In this document: one piece after another, positions 42,583-50,678 of the stretch
How the letters are laid out: each line of letters starts with the position of its first letter
Position numbering within the stretch: the stretch's first letter is position 1
Origin: an uncultured Lachnospiraceae bacterium
GTDB lineage: Bacteria; Bacillota; Clostridia; Lachnospirales; Lachnospiraceae
NCBI GenBank assembly: GCA_900554205.1
Contig: USGM01000006.1
Location: 4,186 to 68,185 of the forward strand
Direction: 5' to 3'
Length of the DNA stretch: 64,000 nt
The notes under the pieces: generated by a model
Databases searched by the model: none
What the model saw: the letters and a program-made list of their open reading frames with translations, nothing else
What the model was told of the DNA's origin: nothing
Program-made: the position numbers and the translations under genes

Positions 42583-43887
42583 ATGAACAAATCAGCAAAA
42601 CAGATACTCGCAGCGCTCCTCGCACTGTCCATGCCGCTCACTCTCGCCGGATGCGGCAGTGACAGCAGCGAATACCACGCAACCAATCTGACAGACATCA
42701 CCACACCCACGCAGTCCCCCGCTGCTGCGGAGGAATCGAAGCCATCCGCCTCTCACACGGCAGCGGAGAACACTTCTCTCCCCAAGGCAGATGCCGTCAC
42801 CTACACCGACTTCGCCCTGCGCCTGTTCCGGGAATGCTCGGAACCCGGTAAAAGTACACTGATCTCACCGCTGTCGGTGCTCAATGCACTCGCCATGACG
42901 GCATGCGGTGCAGAACAGGAAACACTTACGCAGATGGAGAACGTGTTCGGCTCCGACCTTACCTCTCTATGTGAATACTTAAGCGCCTATAACGACGCGC
43001 TCCCCTCCGGTGACAAATACAAGCTGCACGTCGCCAACTCCGTCTGGATCAAGGATGATGAAGATTTCAAGGTAGAGCCGGACTTCCTGCAGGCGGACAC
43101 CGACTACTTCCACGCCGACATCTTCCAGTGCCCTTTTGATTCCACGACCTTAAAGGACATCAACAGCTGGGTCTCCAAAAACACAGACAAAATGATCCCG
43201 AAGATTCTGGATCAGATTCCTGACGATGCTGTCATGTATCTCGTGAACGCGCTTGCCTTCGACGCCGAGTGGCAGTCCATCTATCGTTCCGATCAGGTGC
43301 ATGGCCGCACTTTTACCAGCTTTGACGGCACAGAGCAGGATGCGGAGCTGATGTATTCCGAAGAACACAAATACCTTCAGGGCAGTCAGGCGCAGGGTTT
43401 TCTGAAATACTATGCCGACGGCAAATATGCCTTCGCCGCGCTGCTACCTGACGAAGGTGTCAGTCTGGATGATTACCTCGCTTCCCTGACAGGCGAACAG
43501 CTCCATCAGCTTCTTGTCAACGCTGAGGATATTAAAGTAGAAACTGCCATCCCGAAATTCAAGCAGGAGTACTCCGTCAATTTACAGGACATTCTTCAGG
43601 AGCTCGGGATGACGGATGCCTTTGATCCGGAGACTGCCGACTTCAACGGCATCTGCTCCGCCCCCGACAAGCAGCTTTACATCAACCGTGTACTGCATAA
43701 GACCTTCATCGAGGTCGATGAAAAAGGGACGAAGGCGGGCGCCGCAACTGCCGTAGAAATGTGCGAATTTGCAATGATAAGCGAGGCAAAGTCTGTCTAT
43801 CTCGACCGTCCCTTTGTCTATATGCTGATCGACTGTGAAGAGCTGCTGCCCGTCTTTATCGGAACCGTGACGGAAATCACACCTTAA
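42583..43887 (+). CDS. Secreted lipoprotein serpin
   Basis: 434 residues. A lipobox LTLAGC at about 20-25 predicts lipid anchoring at Cys25, followed by a linker of about 45 polar residues and a complete serpin domain (about 70-434). The inhibitory hinge reads EKGTKAGAATAVEM, with Gly/Thr/Ala at the positions needed for loop insertion, so it should be a suicide protease inhibitor and not a passive relative. Counting from the hinge Glu as P17 puts P1 at the Phe of EMCEFAM, which would suit a chymotrypsin- or elastase-like target; this is approximate. GGGAGG precedes the ATG. It lies opposite to the polyamine genes, overlapping the dehydrogenase end by 4 bp. Confidence 0.93.
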   Translation: MNKSAKQILAALLALSMPLTLAGCGSDSSEYHATNLTDITTPTQSPAAAEESKPSASHTAAENTSLPKADAVTYTDFALRLFRECSEPGKSTLISPLSVLNALAMTACGAEQETLTQMENVFGSDLTSLCEYLSAYNDALPSGDKYKLHVANSVWIKDDEDFKVEPDFLQADTDYFHADIFQCPFDSTTLKDINSWVSKNTDKMIPKILDQIPDDAVMYLVNALAFDAEWQSIYRSDQVHGRTFTSFDGTEQDAELMYSEEHKYLQGSQAQGFLKYYADGKYAFAALLPDEGVSLDDYLASLTGEQLHQLLVNAEDIKVETAIPKFKQEYSVNLQDILQELGMTDAFDPETADFNGICSAPDKQLYINRVLHKTFIEVDEKGTKAGAATAVEMCEFAMISEAKSVYLDRPFVYMLIDCEELLPVFIGTVTEITP

Positions 43888-45161
43888 TCCACCAGTATCG
43901 GATTTTCCTCAACGACCCACGGCAATCCATACTGATTCAGGGCTTCCATGAAGGGATCGGGATCGAATTCTTCCACGTTGAAGACGCCCGGTCTCTTCCA
44001 TGTTCCGTTCATCACAAGCATCGCCCCGATCATCGCCGGAACACCCGTCGTATAGGAAATTGCCTGTGAGCCCAGCTCCTTATAGCACTCCTGATGGTCG
44101 CAGACATTGTAGATATAGATGGACTTCTCCTTGCCGTCCTTCACGCCCGTAAAGATACAGCCGATATTCGTCTTGCCCACGGTGCGCGGCCCGAGAGATG
44201 CCGGATCGGGAAGCAGTGCCTTCAAAAACTGGATCGGCACGATTTCCCTGCCCTCAAACATCACCGGATCGGTGCGCAGCATTCCCACATTTTCAAGGCA
44301 TTTCATATGTGTCAGATAGCTCTGTCCGAAGGTCATGAAGAAACGGATACGCTTGATGCCGGGAATGTTCTGTGCTAAAGACTCTATCTCTTCATGGTGC
44401 AGCAGATACATGTCCTTCTTCCCGACCTGTGCAAAGTCGTACTCTCTCTTGATCTCCATGGGCTTTGTCTCTACCCAGTGGCCGTCCTCCCAGTAGGAGC
44501 CGTTCGCGGAAACCTCTCTGAGGTTGATCTCCGGGTTGAAGTTCGTCGCAAACGGATAGCCGTGGTCACCGCCGTTGCAGTCCATGATGTCGATATAATG
44601 AATTTCGTCGAAGTAATGCTTCAGTGCATAAGCAGAAAATACGCTTGTCACGCCGGGGTCAAAGCCGCTGCCGAGCAGTCCCGTGATGCCCGCCTTCTCA
44701 AAGCGCTCCCTGTATGCCCACTGCCATGAATAATCAAAATATGCCGTGAAGCCCTTCTCCTCGCAGCGCTTCTCATAGATTGCACGCCACTCGGGGTCTT
44801 CGGTGTCCTCTGCCTCGTAGTTCGCCGTATCGATATAGTCCACGCCGCAGGCAAGGCAGGCATCCATAATTGTCAGATCCTGATAGGGCAGGGCAAGGTT
44901 GAGGACAGCCTTGGGCTGCTCCTTTTTTATCAGCGCGGTCAGTTCCTCCACGCTGTCTGCGTCAACCTTCGCCGTGGTGATGACTGGCAGTTCCATTCCC
45001 GTCTTTCGGAAATCCTGCTCGATCTTCTCCTTTAATGCGATGCATTTACTCTCCGTGCGGCTTGCAATACAGATCTCCGAAAATACGTCTGCCTTTGCGG
45101 CACATTTCTGGATTGCGACGGATGCAACACCGCCGCAGCCGATAACTAAAATTTTGCTCAT
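43884..45161 (-). CDS. Carboxynorspermidine (carboxyspermidine) dehydrogenase
   Basis: 425 residues of the saccharopine dehydrogenase family. It joins aspartate beta-semialdehyde with putrescine or diaminopropane, reducing the imine with NADPH. The nucleotide loop is ILVIGCGGVASVAIQKCA; conserved parts include CLACGVDYIDTANYE, GSGFDPGVTSVFSAYALKHYF, DCNGGDHGYPFATNFNPEINLREV and SYTTGVPAMIGAMLV. These match the dehydrogenase that works with NspC, not lysine synthesis. AAGGAGGAAAA precedes the ATG, 57 bp after speE. Confidence 0.93.
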   Translation of the reverse strand: MSKILVIGCGGVASVAIQKCAAKADVFSEICIASRTESKCIALKEKIEQDFRKTGMELPVITTAKVDADSVEELTALIKKEQPKAVLNLALPYQDLTIMDACLACGVDYIDTANYEAEDTEDPEWRAIYEKRCEEKGFTAYFDYSWQWAYRERFEKAGITGLLGSGFDPGVTSVFSAYALKHYFDEIHYIDIMDCNGGDHGYPFATNFNPEINLREVSANGSYWEDGHWVETKPMEIKREYDFAQVGKKDMYLLHHEEIESLAQNIPGIKRIRFFMTFGQSYLTHMKCLENVGMLRTDPVMFEGREIVPIQFLKALLPDPASLGPRTVGKTNIGCIFTGVKDGKEKSIYIYNVCDHQECYKELGSQAISYTTGVPAMIGAMLVMNGTWKRPGVFNVEEFDPDPFMEALNQYGLPWVVEENPILVD

Positions 45162-45218
45162 TGAATTTTCCTCCTTAAAATATGGTCTCTAATGACGTTG
45201 CGTCGAATGCACAACTGT

Positions 45219-46076
45219 TTACCTTACCTCGACGCGGCGAAGCAGTTTTTCTACATAAGCGGGGAGGCAGAAGGCTCCCTCATGGAGGCGCGGGGTGTAG
45301 TAGCGCGTGTCCAGTTCTCTCGCAAGCCATCGCTCTGCGTCCAGATCATGTACTGGATGATATTGTTTTGCGGCGAAGCCAAACAGCCAGTGTCCGGACG
45401 GGTAGGTCGGGATATGCGCCTGATAGACGCGGCTGATGGGGAAGCTCTCGACAATGCGCTTATGTGCCCTCATACATGCTGTCGCGTCCGCTTCATAGAA
45501 GGGGCTCTCATGCTGGTTTACCATGATGCCGTCCTCATGCAGCGCCTTATAGCAGTTGCCGTAAAATTCCTTGGTAAAGAGTCCCTCGCCGGGTCCGAAG
45601 GGGTCTGTGGAATCCACGATGATGAGGTCATAGTCGTCCTCCTTGCTGCGGACAAATTTCAGGCCGTCCTCATAATGGATGTGAACCCGCTCATCCTCCA
45701 GCTTACAGGCGATCCCGGGAAGAAAGCCCTTACATACCTGAATGACCTGTTCGTCGATCTCCACAAGGTCAATATGCTCAATCTCAGGGTATTTCACAAG
45801 CTCCCTGACCGCGCCGCCGTCTCCGGCGCCGATGACGAGCACGCGTTTCACGTTCGGATGAACCGCCATCGGCACATGAACAATCATCTCATGGTAGATG
45901 AACTCGTCCTTCTCGGTCAGCATCACATAGCCGTCCAGCACAAGGAATCTGCCGAACTCCGGCGATTCAAAAACATCAATTCTCTGAAATTCGCTCTGTC
46001 CGCTGTAAAGCTGCTTATCTACCTTGATCGACAGCTTTACATTCGGCGTATGCGGTTCCGAAAACCATAATTCCAT
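45219..46076 (-). CDS. speE: Spermidine synthase (aminopropyltransferase)
   Basis: 285 residues from the ATG at 46076, which overlaps the speA stop (TAATG); AAGGAGG lies 10 bases before it. It moves aminopropyl from decarboxylated SAM to putrescine. The motif VLVIGAGDGGAVRELVKYP binds the donor; VEIDEQVI, YDLIIVDSTDPFGPGEGLF and QHESPFY follow. Some bacterial aminopropyltransferases prefer agmatine; the sequence alone does not exclude this, and speA and aguA in the same cluster make it worth testing. Confidence 0.95.
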   Translation of the reverse strand: MELWFSEPHTPNVKLSIKVDKQLYSGQSEFQRIDVFESPEFGRFLVLDGYVMLTEKDEFIYHEMIVHVPMAVHPNVKRVLVIGAGDGGAVRELVKYPEIEHIDLVEIDEQVIQVCKGFLPGIACKLEDERVHIHYEDGLKFVRSKEDDYDLIIVDSTDPFGPGEGLFTKEFYGNCYKALHEDGIMVNQHESPFYEADATACMRAHKRIVESFPISRVYQAHIPTYPSGHWLFGFAAKQYHPVHDLDAERWLARELDTRYYTPRLHEGAFCLPAYVEKLLRRVEVR

Positions 46077-47536
46077 TAAGCCCATACCTCCTTTAACACA
46101 TTTAACCTCTCAATCCCGGGGTCTTCCGGACCGGTCATGGAGCAGCCCTTCTCCTTCGCGTAGAGAATGTACTCCAGAATCTCTCCCGTAATCTGTTCGC
46201 CGGGCGCAAGGATCGGAATGCCCGGAGGATAGCACATGACAAATTCACTGCAGATCCGTCCCTTTGTCTCGGACAGCAGCAGCGATTCCTTTTCCGCATA
46301 AAATGCATTCTGCGGCGAAACTGCCACCCTTGGCTCGATATATTCCTGCGTATACATACCGGCGTTGTCCCTGCTGTACTTCCTGCGCACCTCGACGAGC
46401 GCGCCGATCAGTCTCTCGATCTCCCTCTCCCGGTCTCCAATGGAGATATAAGCTAGCACATTCGCAATGTCACCCAGCTCCATCTGAATGTCGTACTCAT
46501 CGCGCAGAATGTCATAGACCTCTATCCCGGCCAGTCCGATCCCCAGCGTGTTGATTGTCAGCTTTGTCCTGTCAAAATCAAAGATGCTGTCGCCGTTTAT
46601 CAGCTCCGCCGTATAGGCGTAATAGCCGCCGATCCGGTTGATCTCATTTCTCGCATATTCCGCCAGCGCCGTCACCTTCCGAAATTCCTCCCTGCCCCGC
46701 AGCGCCAGATTTCGTCTTGAAATATCCAGACTTGCCAGCAGCAGATAGGATGCGCTTGTCGTCTGCGTCAGGTTAATGATCTGTCTCACATAGCCGGGGT
46801 TCATCGACGGCCCTGTCAGCAGGAAGGAACTCTGCGTCAGGCTTCCGCCGGACTTGTGCATGCTGACGGATGCCATGTCCGCTCCCGCCGTCATCGCCGA
46901 AACCGGCATATTTTCCCCGAAATAAAAATGGGTTCCGTGCGCCTCATCCACCAGCACCTTCATGCCGTTTGCATGGGCGAGCCTGACAATGCTTCTCAGG
47001 TCGGAGCAGATGCCGTAATAGGTCGGATTATTCACAAGAACTGCTACCGCATCCGGGTTCTCGCATATCGTGCGCTCGACCTGCGACACCTTCATGCCCA
47101 GCGCAATCCCAAGCCTGCTGTCCATATCGGGATTGACGTAAATCGGTATCGCACCGTTGAGCACCAGCGCATTGATAACGCTTCTGTGTACATTTCTCGG
47201 AAGGATGATCTTGTCGCCCTTTTTGCAGACGCTCAGCACCATGCTCTGCACGGAGGAGGTCGTTCCCCCGACCATCAGGAAGGCATAGGCAGCGCCAAAC
47301 GCTTCCGCCGCCATCTCCTCCGCCTCCCGGATGACCGACACGGGATGGCAGAGATTGTCCAGCGGCTTCATGGAATTTACATCGATGCCGACGCACTGCT
47401 GCCCGAGCAGCTCCACAAGCTCCGGGTTTCCGCGTCCTCTCTTATGTCCCGGCACATCAAAGGGCACGATTCTGTTTTTCCGAAATTCCTCCAGCGCCTC
47501 ATAAATCGGCGCTCTCTCCTGATTATAACGTCCCAT
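46076..47536 (-). CDS. speA: PLP-dependent arginine decarboxylase (Orn/Lys/Arg family, short form)
   Basis: 486 residues, the Bacillus SpeA-like form of fold type I. The PLP lysine is in ASVSMHKSGGSLTQSS, preceded by VLVDEAHGTHFYFG; FDVPGHKRGRG and MVGGTTSSVQSM near the N-terminus are typical. Lysine or ornithine could be the substrate by family, but agmatine-using aguA and aguB in the same cluster argue for arginine. AGGAGATTGTC precedes the ATG. It is 9 bp after speD and coupled to speE. Confidence 0.93.
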   Translation of the reverse strand: MGRYNQERAPIYEALEEFRKNRIVPFDVPGHKRGRGNPELVELLGQQCVGIDVNSMKPLDNLCHPVSVIREAEEMAAEAFGAAYAFLMVGGTTSSVQSMVLSVCKKGDKIILPRNVHRSVINALVLNGAIPIYVNPDMDSRLGIALGMKVSQVERTICENPDAVAVLVNNPTYYGICSDLRSIVRLAHANGMKVLVDEAHGTHFYFGENMPVSAMTAGADMASVSMHKSGGSLTQSSFLLTGPSMNPGYVRQIINLTQTTSASYLLLASLDISRRNLALRGREEFRKVTALAEYARNEINRIGGYYAYTAELINGDSIFDFDRTKLTINTLGIGLAGIEVYDILRDEYDIQMELGDIANVLAYISIGDREREIERLIGALVEVRRKYSRDNAGMYTQEYIEPRVAVSPQNAFYAEKESLLLSETKGRICSEFVMCYPPGIPILAPGEQITGEILEYILYAKEKGCSMTGPEDPGIERLNVLKEVWA

Positions 47537-47545
47537 GACAATCTC

Positions 47546-48304
47546 CTAGTAGACATTTCTCCCGCTGAAAATCTCAATCATCTCCTTGCGGAGGTTATCC
47601 ATGATCTCCAGCCTCGTTCTCGGTGGCAGCTCGTAGACGTCGCTGTTAAAAAGGTAATTCTGGAGGTCAATCTCCTTAATCAGCATCTTTGTATGGAAAA
47701 TATTGGCGTCATACACATTGATGTCCACAGCGTCATATTTGCGCAGCGTGGCGGTATCGATATAATCCTGAATCGACGTGATCCTATGGTCGATAAACAG
47801 CTTCTGTCCGCTGACATCCCTTGTGAAGCCTCTGACGCGGTAATCCATGGTAATGATGTCCGAGTCAAAGGAACCGATGAGATAGTCCAGTGTGGACAGC
47901 GGCGTGATCTCCCCGCAGGTCGCCACATCGATGTCCACGCGGAAGGTCGCCAGACAGGTCTCCGGATGATATTCGGGGTATGTATGCACCGTGATATGGC
48001 TTTTGTCCAGATGAGCCACCGTTGTATCTCCCACGGGAACCATGCTGTTTTCAGCGATCAGGATGGTCACGGAGCTTCCCTGCGGTTCGTAATCCTGACT
48101 GGAGATATTCAGAACCGTTGCGCCGATCATATCCGTCACGTTCGTCAGTATCTTCGTCAGTCGCTCGGAGTTATACTGCTTATCAATGTAGGCAATATAG
48201 TCCTTCTGCTCCCTCTGTGACTTTGCGTAGCACACATCATAGATGTTGAAGCTGAGGGATTTTGTCAGATTGTTGAACCCGTACAGGGAAATTTTGTCAC
48301 CCAT
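47546..48304 (-). CDS. speD: S-adenosylmethionine decarboxylase proenzyme (E. coli type)
   Basis: 252 residues. It makes decarboxylated SAM, the aminopropyl donor for SpeE. Self-cleavage before Ser in LDKSHITVHTYPE (about residue 102) yields the pyruvoyl group; CLATFRVDIDVATCGE and TMDYRVRGFTRDV are characteristic of the longer class 1A enzyme, unlike the short class 1B of Bacillus. AAAAGGAGAAAGTT precedes the ATG. It is first in the polyamine operon and sits 45 bp behind a terminator hairpin. Confidence 0.95.
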   Translation of the reverse strand: MGDKISLYGFNNLTKSLSFNIYDVCYAKSQREQKDYIAYIDKQYNSERLTKILTNVTDMIGATVLNISSQDYEPQGSSVTILIAENSMVPVGDTTVAHLDKSHITVHTYPEYHPETCLATFRVDIDVATCGEITPLSTLDYLIGSFDSDIITMDYRVRGFTRDVSGQKLFIDHRITSIQDYIDTATLRKYDAVDINVYDANIFHTKMLIKEIDLQNYLFNSDVYELPPRTRLEIMDNLRKEMIEIFSGRNVY

Positions 48305-48348
48305 AACTTTCTCCTTTTGTTTTGCGGTTTATAAAGCATGACAACATC

Positions 48349-48382
48349 AAAAAAGCAGGCAATGCAAATCATCACCTGCTTT
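48349..48382 (-). terminator. Terminator in the speD leader (putative attenuator)
   Basis: Minus strand AAAGCAGG pairs with CCTGCTTT, extended inward by TGATG with CATTG (two wobbles), then TTTTTTG. No minus-strand gene lies upstream for more than 1.9 kb, so the terminator must act on the leader of speD itself. Confidence 0.85.
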
Positions 48383-48395
48383 GAAACTCTTCTCA

Positions 48396-48479
48396 ATATA
48401 TTCCCGCATCTGCGCGGGGCTTCACTGCCCGCATCGGAGCAATGTTTCCTGTGGCATTTCCAGCCGTTGGAAAATATAT
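48396..48479 (-). promoter_or_regulatory. Structured leader of the polyamine operon
   Basis: ATATATTTTCC (48469-48479) can pair with GGGAATATAT (48396-48405) to close a domain holding the hairpin TTTCCA/TGGAAA and GC-rich arms that pair in alternative ways (GCGGGC with GCCCCGC, or CCCGC with GCGGG). Together with the downstream terminator this has the layout of a riboswitch or attenuator. It matches none of the SAM, guanidine or other classes I can recall. Nothing else is seen in the gap 48305-48839 apart from the plus promoter. Confidence 0.5.
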
Positions 48480-48504
48480 GATCGGATATGTGGTTTTTAG
48501 AGTC

Positions 48505-48513
48505 TATATAGCA
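48505..48513 (-). promoter_or_regulatory. Possible extended -10 promoter of the speD leader
   Basis: Minus strand TGCTATATA, an extended -10 (TG-N-TATATA), placed to start transcription near 48498, just before the structured leader. No convincing -35 is present. Confidence 0.35.
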
Positions 48514-48747
48514 AATATTTTACTTTTACTACTCTTATTGACCGTTTCACAAGTTAGATGTGCATCAGCACCGGTTTATAGTAACCAACTTATAAAATTT
48601 GAGCTTTTAACTCAATCAATAAGGCAACGGGGTTGCCAAAAAATATTTGCATGGAAGACTCTAAGAGACACATCTCTTTTCACACTTTCCATACAGCCGT
48701 ACTATAACATAACTGAATCTGCGCGTCAATCAAAATTTAAACGGCGT

Positions 48748-48776
48748 TTGACTATTCTCTTCACTTCTGGTATACT
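48748..48776 (+). promoter_or_regulatory. SigA-type promoter of the Gln-rich protein gene
   Basis: -35 TTGACT (48748-48753), 17-bp spacer, -10 TATACT (48771-48776), 63 bp before the ATG at 48840. Confidence 0.85.
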
Positions 48777-48839
48777 GATTCTACATTTTAAGGTTATCTT
48801 TCGCAATAAAAATCGATTCAGAAAGGGAAGGTATTGTAT

Positions 48840-49844
48840 ATGGGAGACGGAGATATTAATCAGACACTGACGAAACCGCAGGAACCTGTGTATCAGGAAA
48901 TACAGACGGAACAGCAACAACAGGAACAGCAGACGCAGCATGTCCAAGAGCAGGCACAGCAGGAGCAGCAGACGCAGCATGAATCTATGGCGGATAAGCT
49001 CAGGCGCGAGGAAGCCGCTTTCTGGGCACAACACGCAGTTCCCGCCGGTGCTGTCCAGAACGGGCAGCCCCCTCAGGAGGCAGGCATGAGCCGCAAGCAG
49101 CGCCGTAAGCTCGCCAAGCAGAGAGAAAAAGCGCTCAAGGAAGGACGTCGGTACAGCAATTTTGCCGATGAGCACACCGCACAGCTCAAGAAAGATTTTG
49201 GCACATATACAACTAATCTGGGAGCCCGAAATGCAGTGCTCAGACAGGTCATGGAAGCGCACCCGCAGGAGCCTGCCATCGAGCCAGTAAATAAGCGCGT
49301 TGCTCTGGCATATCTGCCCGACTATAAGCGCGACAAAAAGGGTCGCCCTCTCTCAAAACGGGACGCGCGTACAGCTCTGGAAGCGCAAAAGCAGGCGGAG
49401 GATTACTTGTATGGAACGCCGGAGGCACAGCGCGCCGTGCTCGATCGGATTGTCCGGCAAATGTGCACCGTAAGCCTGAATGGCGAAATGTTCTCTCCCG
49501 TCTATATCCGTGCTCATTTTGCGGAATTGAAGAGGCTGGATGAACGTCTCATGCGCATGACACAGCTGAGCAGTCTGCACGCCGACTACTTCGAGTCACT
49601 TCCCGACGATACAAGGGAGCTGTGGAATGCAACCCGCTCTCTTGCGAACGTTCTCAGCACATGGATCGGTAATACCAGCGAGATGAGCGGTCTGGACACC
49701 TCCGGAATAGGCATGAGAATGCAGCCGACCACCGAGGCGGAATTTGCAGTTCTCCGTCAAGAGATGGATCAGGACATTCAAGCCGCACTGCAAAACCGCG
49801 AGACCGCCCTGAAAGCATACCATCCGGCACAGGGGGAGGCATAG
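48840..49844 (+). CDS. Unrecognised Gln-rich N-terminal protein
   Basis: 334 residues from the ATG at 48840 (GGGAAGG 8 bases upstream). I do not recognise the family. Residues about 15-48 are a Gln/Glu tract with repeats of the type QEQQTQH; then a basic stretch SRKQRRKLAKQREKALKEG, and a helical globular part (about 110-334) with many charged residues and no cysteines beyond one. There is no membrane segment or signal. It has a good promoter and is followed 3 bp later by an acetyltransferase gene, so the two form a unit. A cytoplasmic, possibly nucleic-acid- or cell-structure-associated protein is all that can be guessed. Confidence 0.7.
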   Translation: MGDGDINQTLTKPQEPVYQEIQTEQQQQEQQTQHVQEQAQQEQQTQHESMADKLRREEAAFWAQHAVPAGAVQNGQPPQEAGMSRKQRRKLAKQREKALKEGRRYSNFADEHTAQLKKDFGTYTTNLGARNAVLRQVMEAHPQEPAIEPVNKRVALAYLPDYKRDKKGRPLSKRDARTALEAQKQAEDYLYGTPEAQRAVLDRIVRQMCTVSLNGEMFSPVYIRAHFAELKRLDERLMRMTQLSSLHADYFESLPDDTRELWNATRSLANVLSTWIGNTSEMSGLDTSGIGMRMQPTTEAEFAVLRQEMDQDIQAALQNRETALKAYHPAQGEA

Positions 49845-49847
49845 GGA

Positions 49848-50678
49848 ATGGAGAGTACAAACGAACTTTTCCTCATCAAGCCGAAGGATCTGGAGCTTTT
49901 TTCCGGTCTGTTGATCTCCGAAGCCGCCGCTGCCGTGGACGATCCCAATGTTCTGACCGTCGGCGTAGCTCATGGTGCTTTGGGCTGCGGGGCGATCAGC
50001 GTTGCCTTCGACACAGAGGTCGGTGACATTCTTTCGCTGTTTGTGGCTGAAAGCGAGCGCCGTCAGGGCGCAGGGCGTGCTCTGTTAGAAGGCGTGGCAG
50101 CCTCCGCGAAACGGATGGGCGTAAAGCGCCTGCAAATTGTCTGTGAGACGGCTGCCGTTCCCGGTTTTGCAGACTTTCTGACCGCGCTTGGCTTTACCTG
50201 CATACAGGCAATTCCCCGCTTTCGGGCATCTCTGGAGCAGCTCGGCGGAATGTCACTGCCTGATGTTCCGATACAGAATATTTATCCGATGAGTGAGCTG
50301 CCCAGTCGGGCATTAAGAAATTATAACCAGATGGTATACGAGGAGCCTGACCGGCTCCTGTATCTTGATCCTGACGAAATCGACCCTGAACTCAGCGGTT
50401 TCTGCCTGACTTCCGATAATCTTCTGGGCGGTTTTACGGCAATCGCGCGGCAGCGCAACGGATTAGAACTGATAAACACCTACATTTCGCAGGAATGTAT
50501 CCGATACATGCCTGCACTCTTCCGTTTCAGCCTGAATAACGCCGGCGCTGCCCTGCCGCCGGAGACACCGGTTCTGATGGATGCCGTCACCAGGCCGTCC
50601 GAGCAGCTGCTGCGTCATCTGTTGCAGGGACTCGACGTGCAGGAAAGCAGGGTGGAAACCTTTACACGGCTGGTTTAA
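49848..50678 (+). CDS. GNAT family N-acetyltransferase, two-domain
   Basis: 276 residues. The first half (about 35-125) carries the acetyl-CoA site of GNAT enzymes: ILSLFVAESERRQGAGRALLEGV (motif A RRQGAGRAL) and GFADFLTALGFT. The second half looks like a degenerate repeat of the fold without motif A. Substrate unknown. It starts 3 bp after the Gln-rich protein gene (GGGGGAGG upstream) and its stop overlaps that of the convergent GNAT gene by 4 bp. Confidence 0.78.
   Translation: MESTNELFLIKPKDLELFSGLLISEAAAAVDDPNVLTVGVAHGALGCGAISVAFDTEVGDILSLFVAESERRQGAGRALLEGVAASAKRMGVKRLQIVCETAAVPGFADFLTALGFTCIQAIPRFRASLEQLGGMSLPDVPIQNIYPMSELPSRALRNYNQMVYEEPDRLLYLDPDEIDPELSGFCLTSDNLLGGFTAIARQRNGLELINTYISQECIRYMPALFRFSLNNAGAALPPETPVLMDAVTRPSEQLLRHLLQGLDVQESRVETFTRLV

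Noticed and set aside
48442..48870. A 142-codon plus frame starting in the speD leader
   Set aside because: Low-complexity hydrophobic start, no ribosome site, and it runs across the promoter of the Gln-rich gene. Better explained as noncoding leader.
48900..48990. CAG-rich short repeats resembling a microsatellite or repeat array
   Set aside because: They encode the Gln/Glu tract of the 334-residue protein in one continuous frame; spacing is not that of a CRISPR array.
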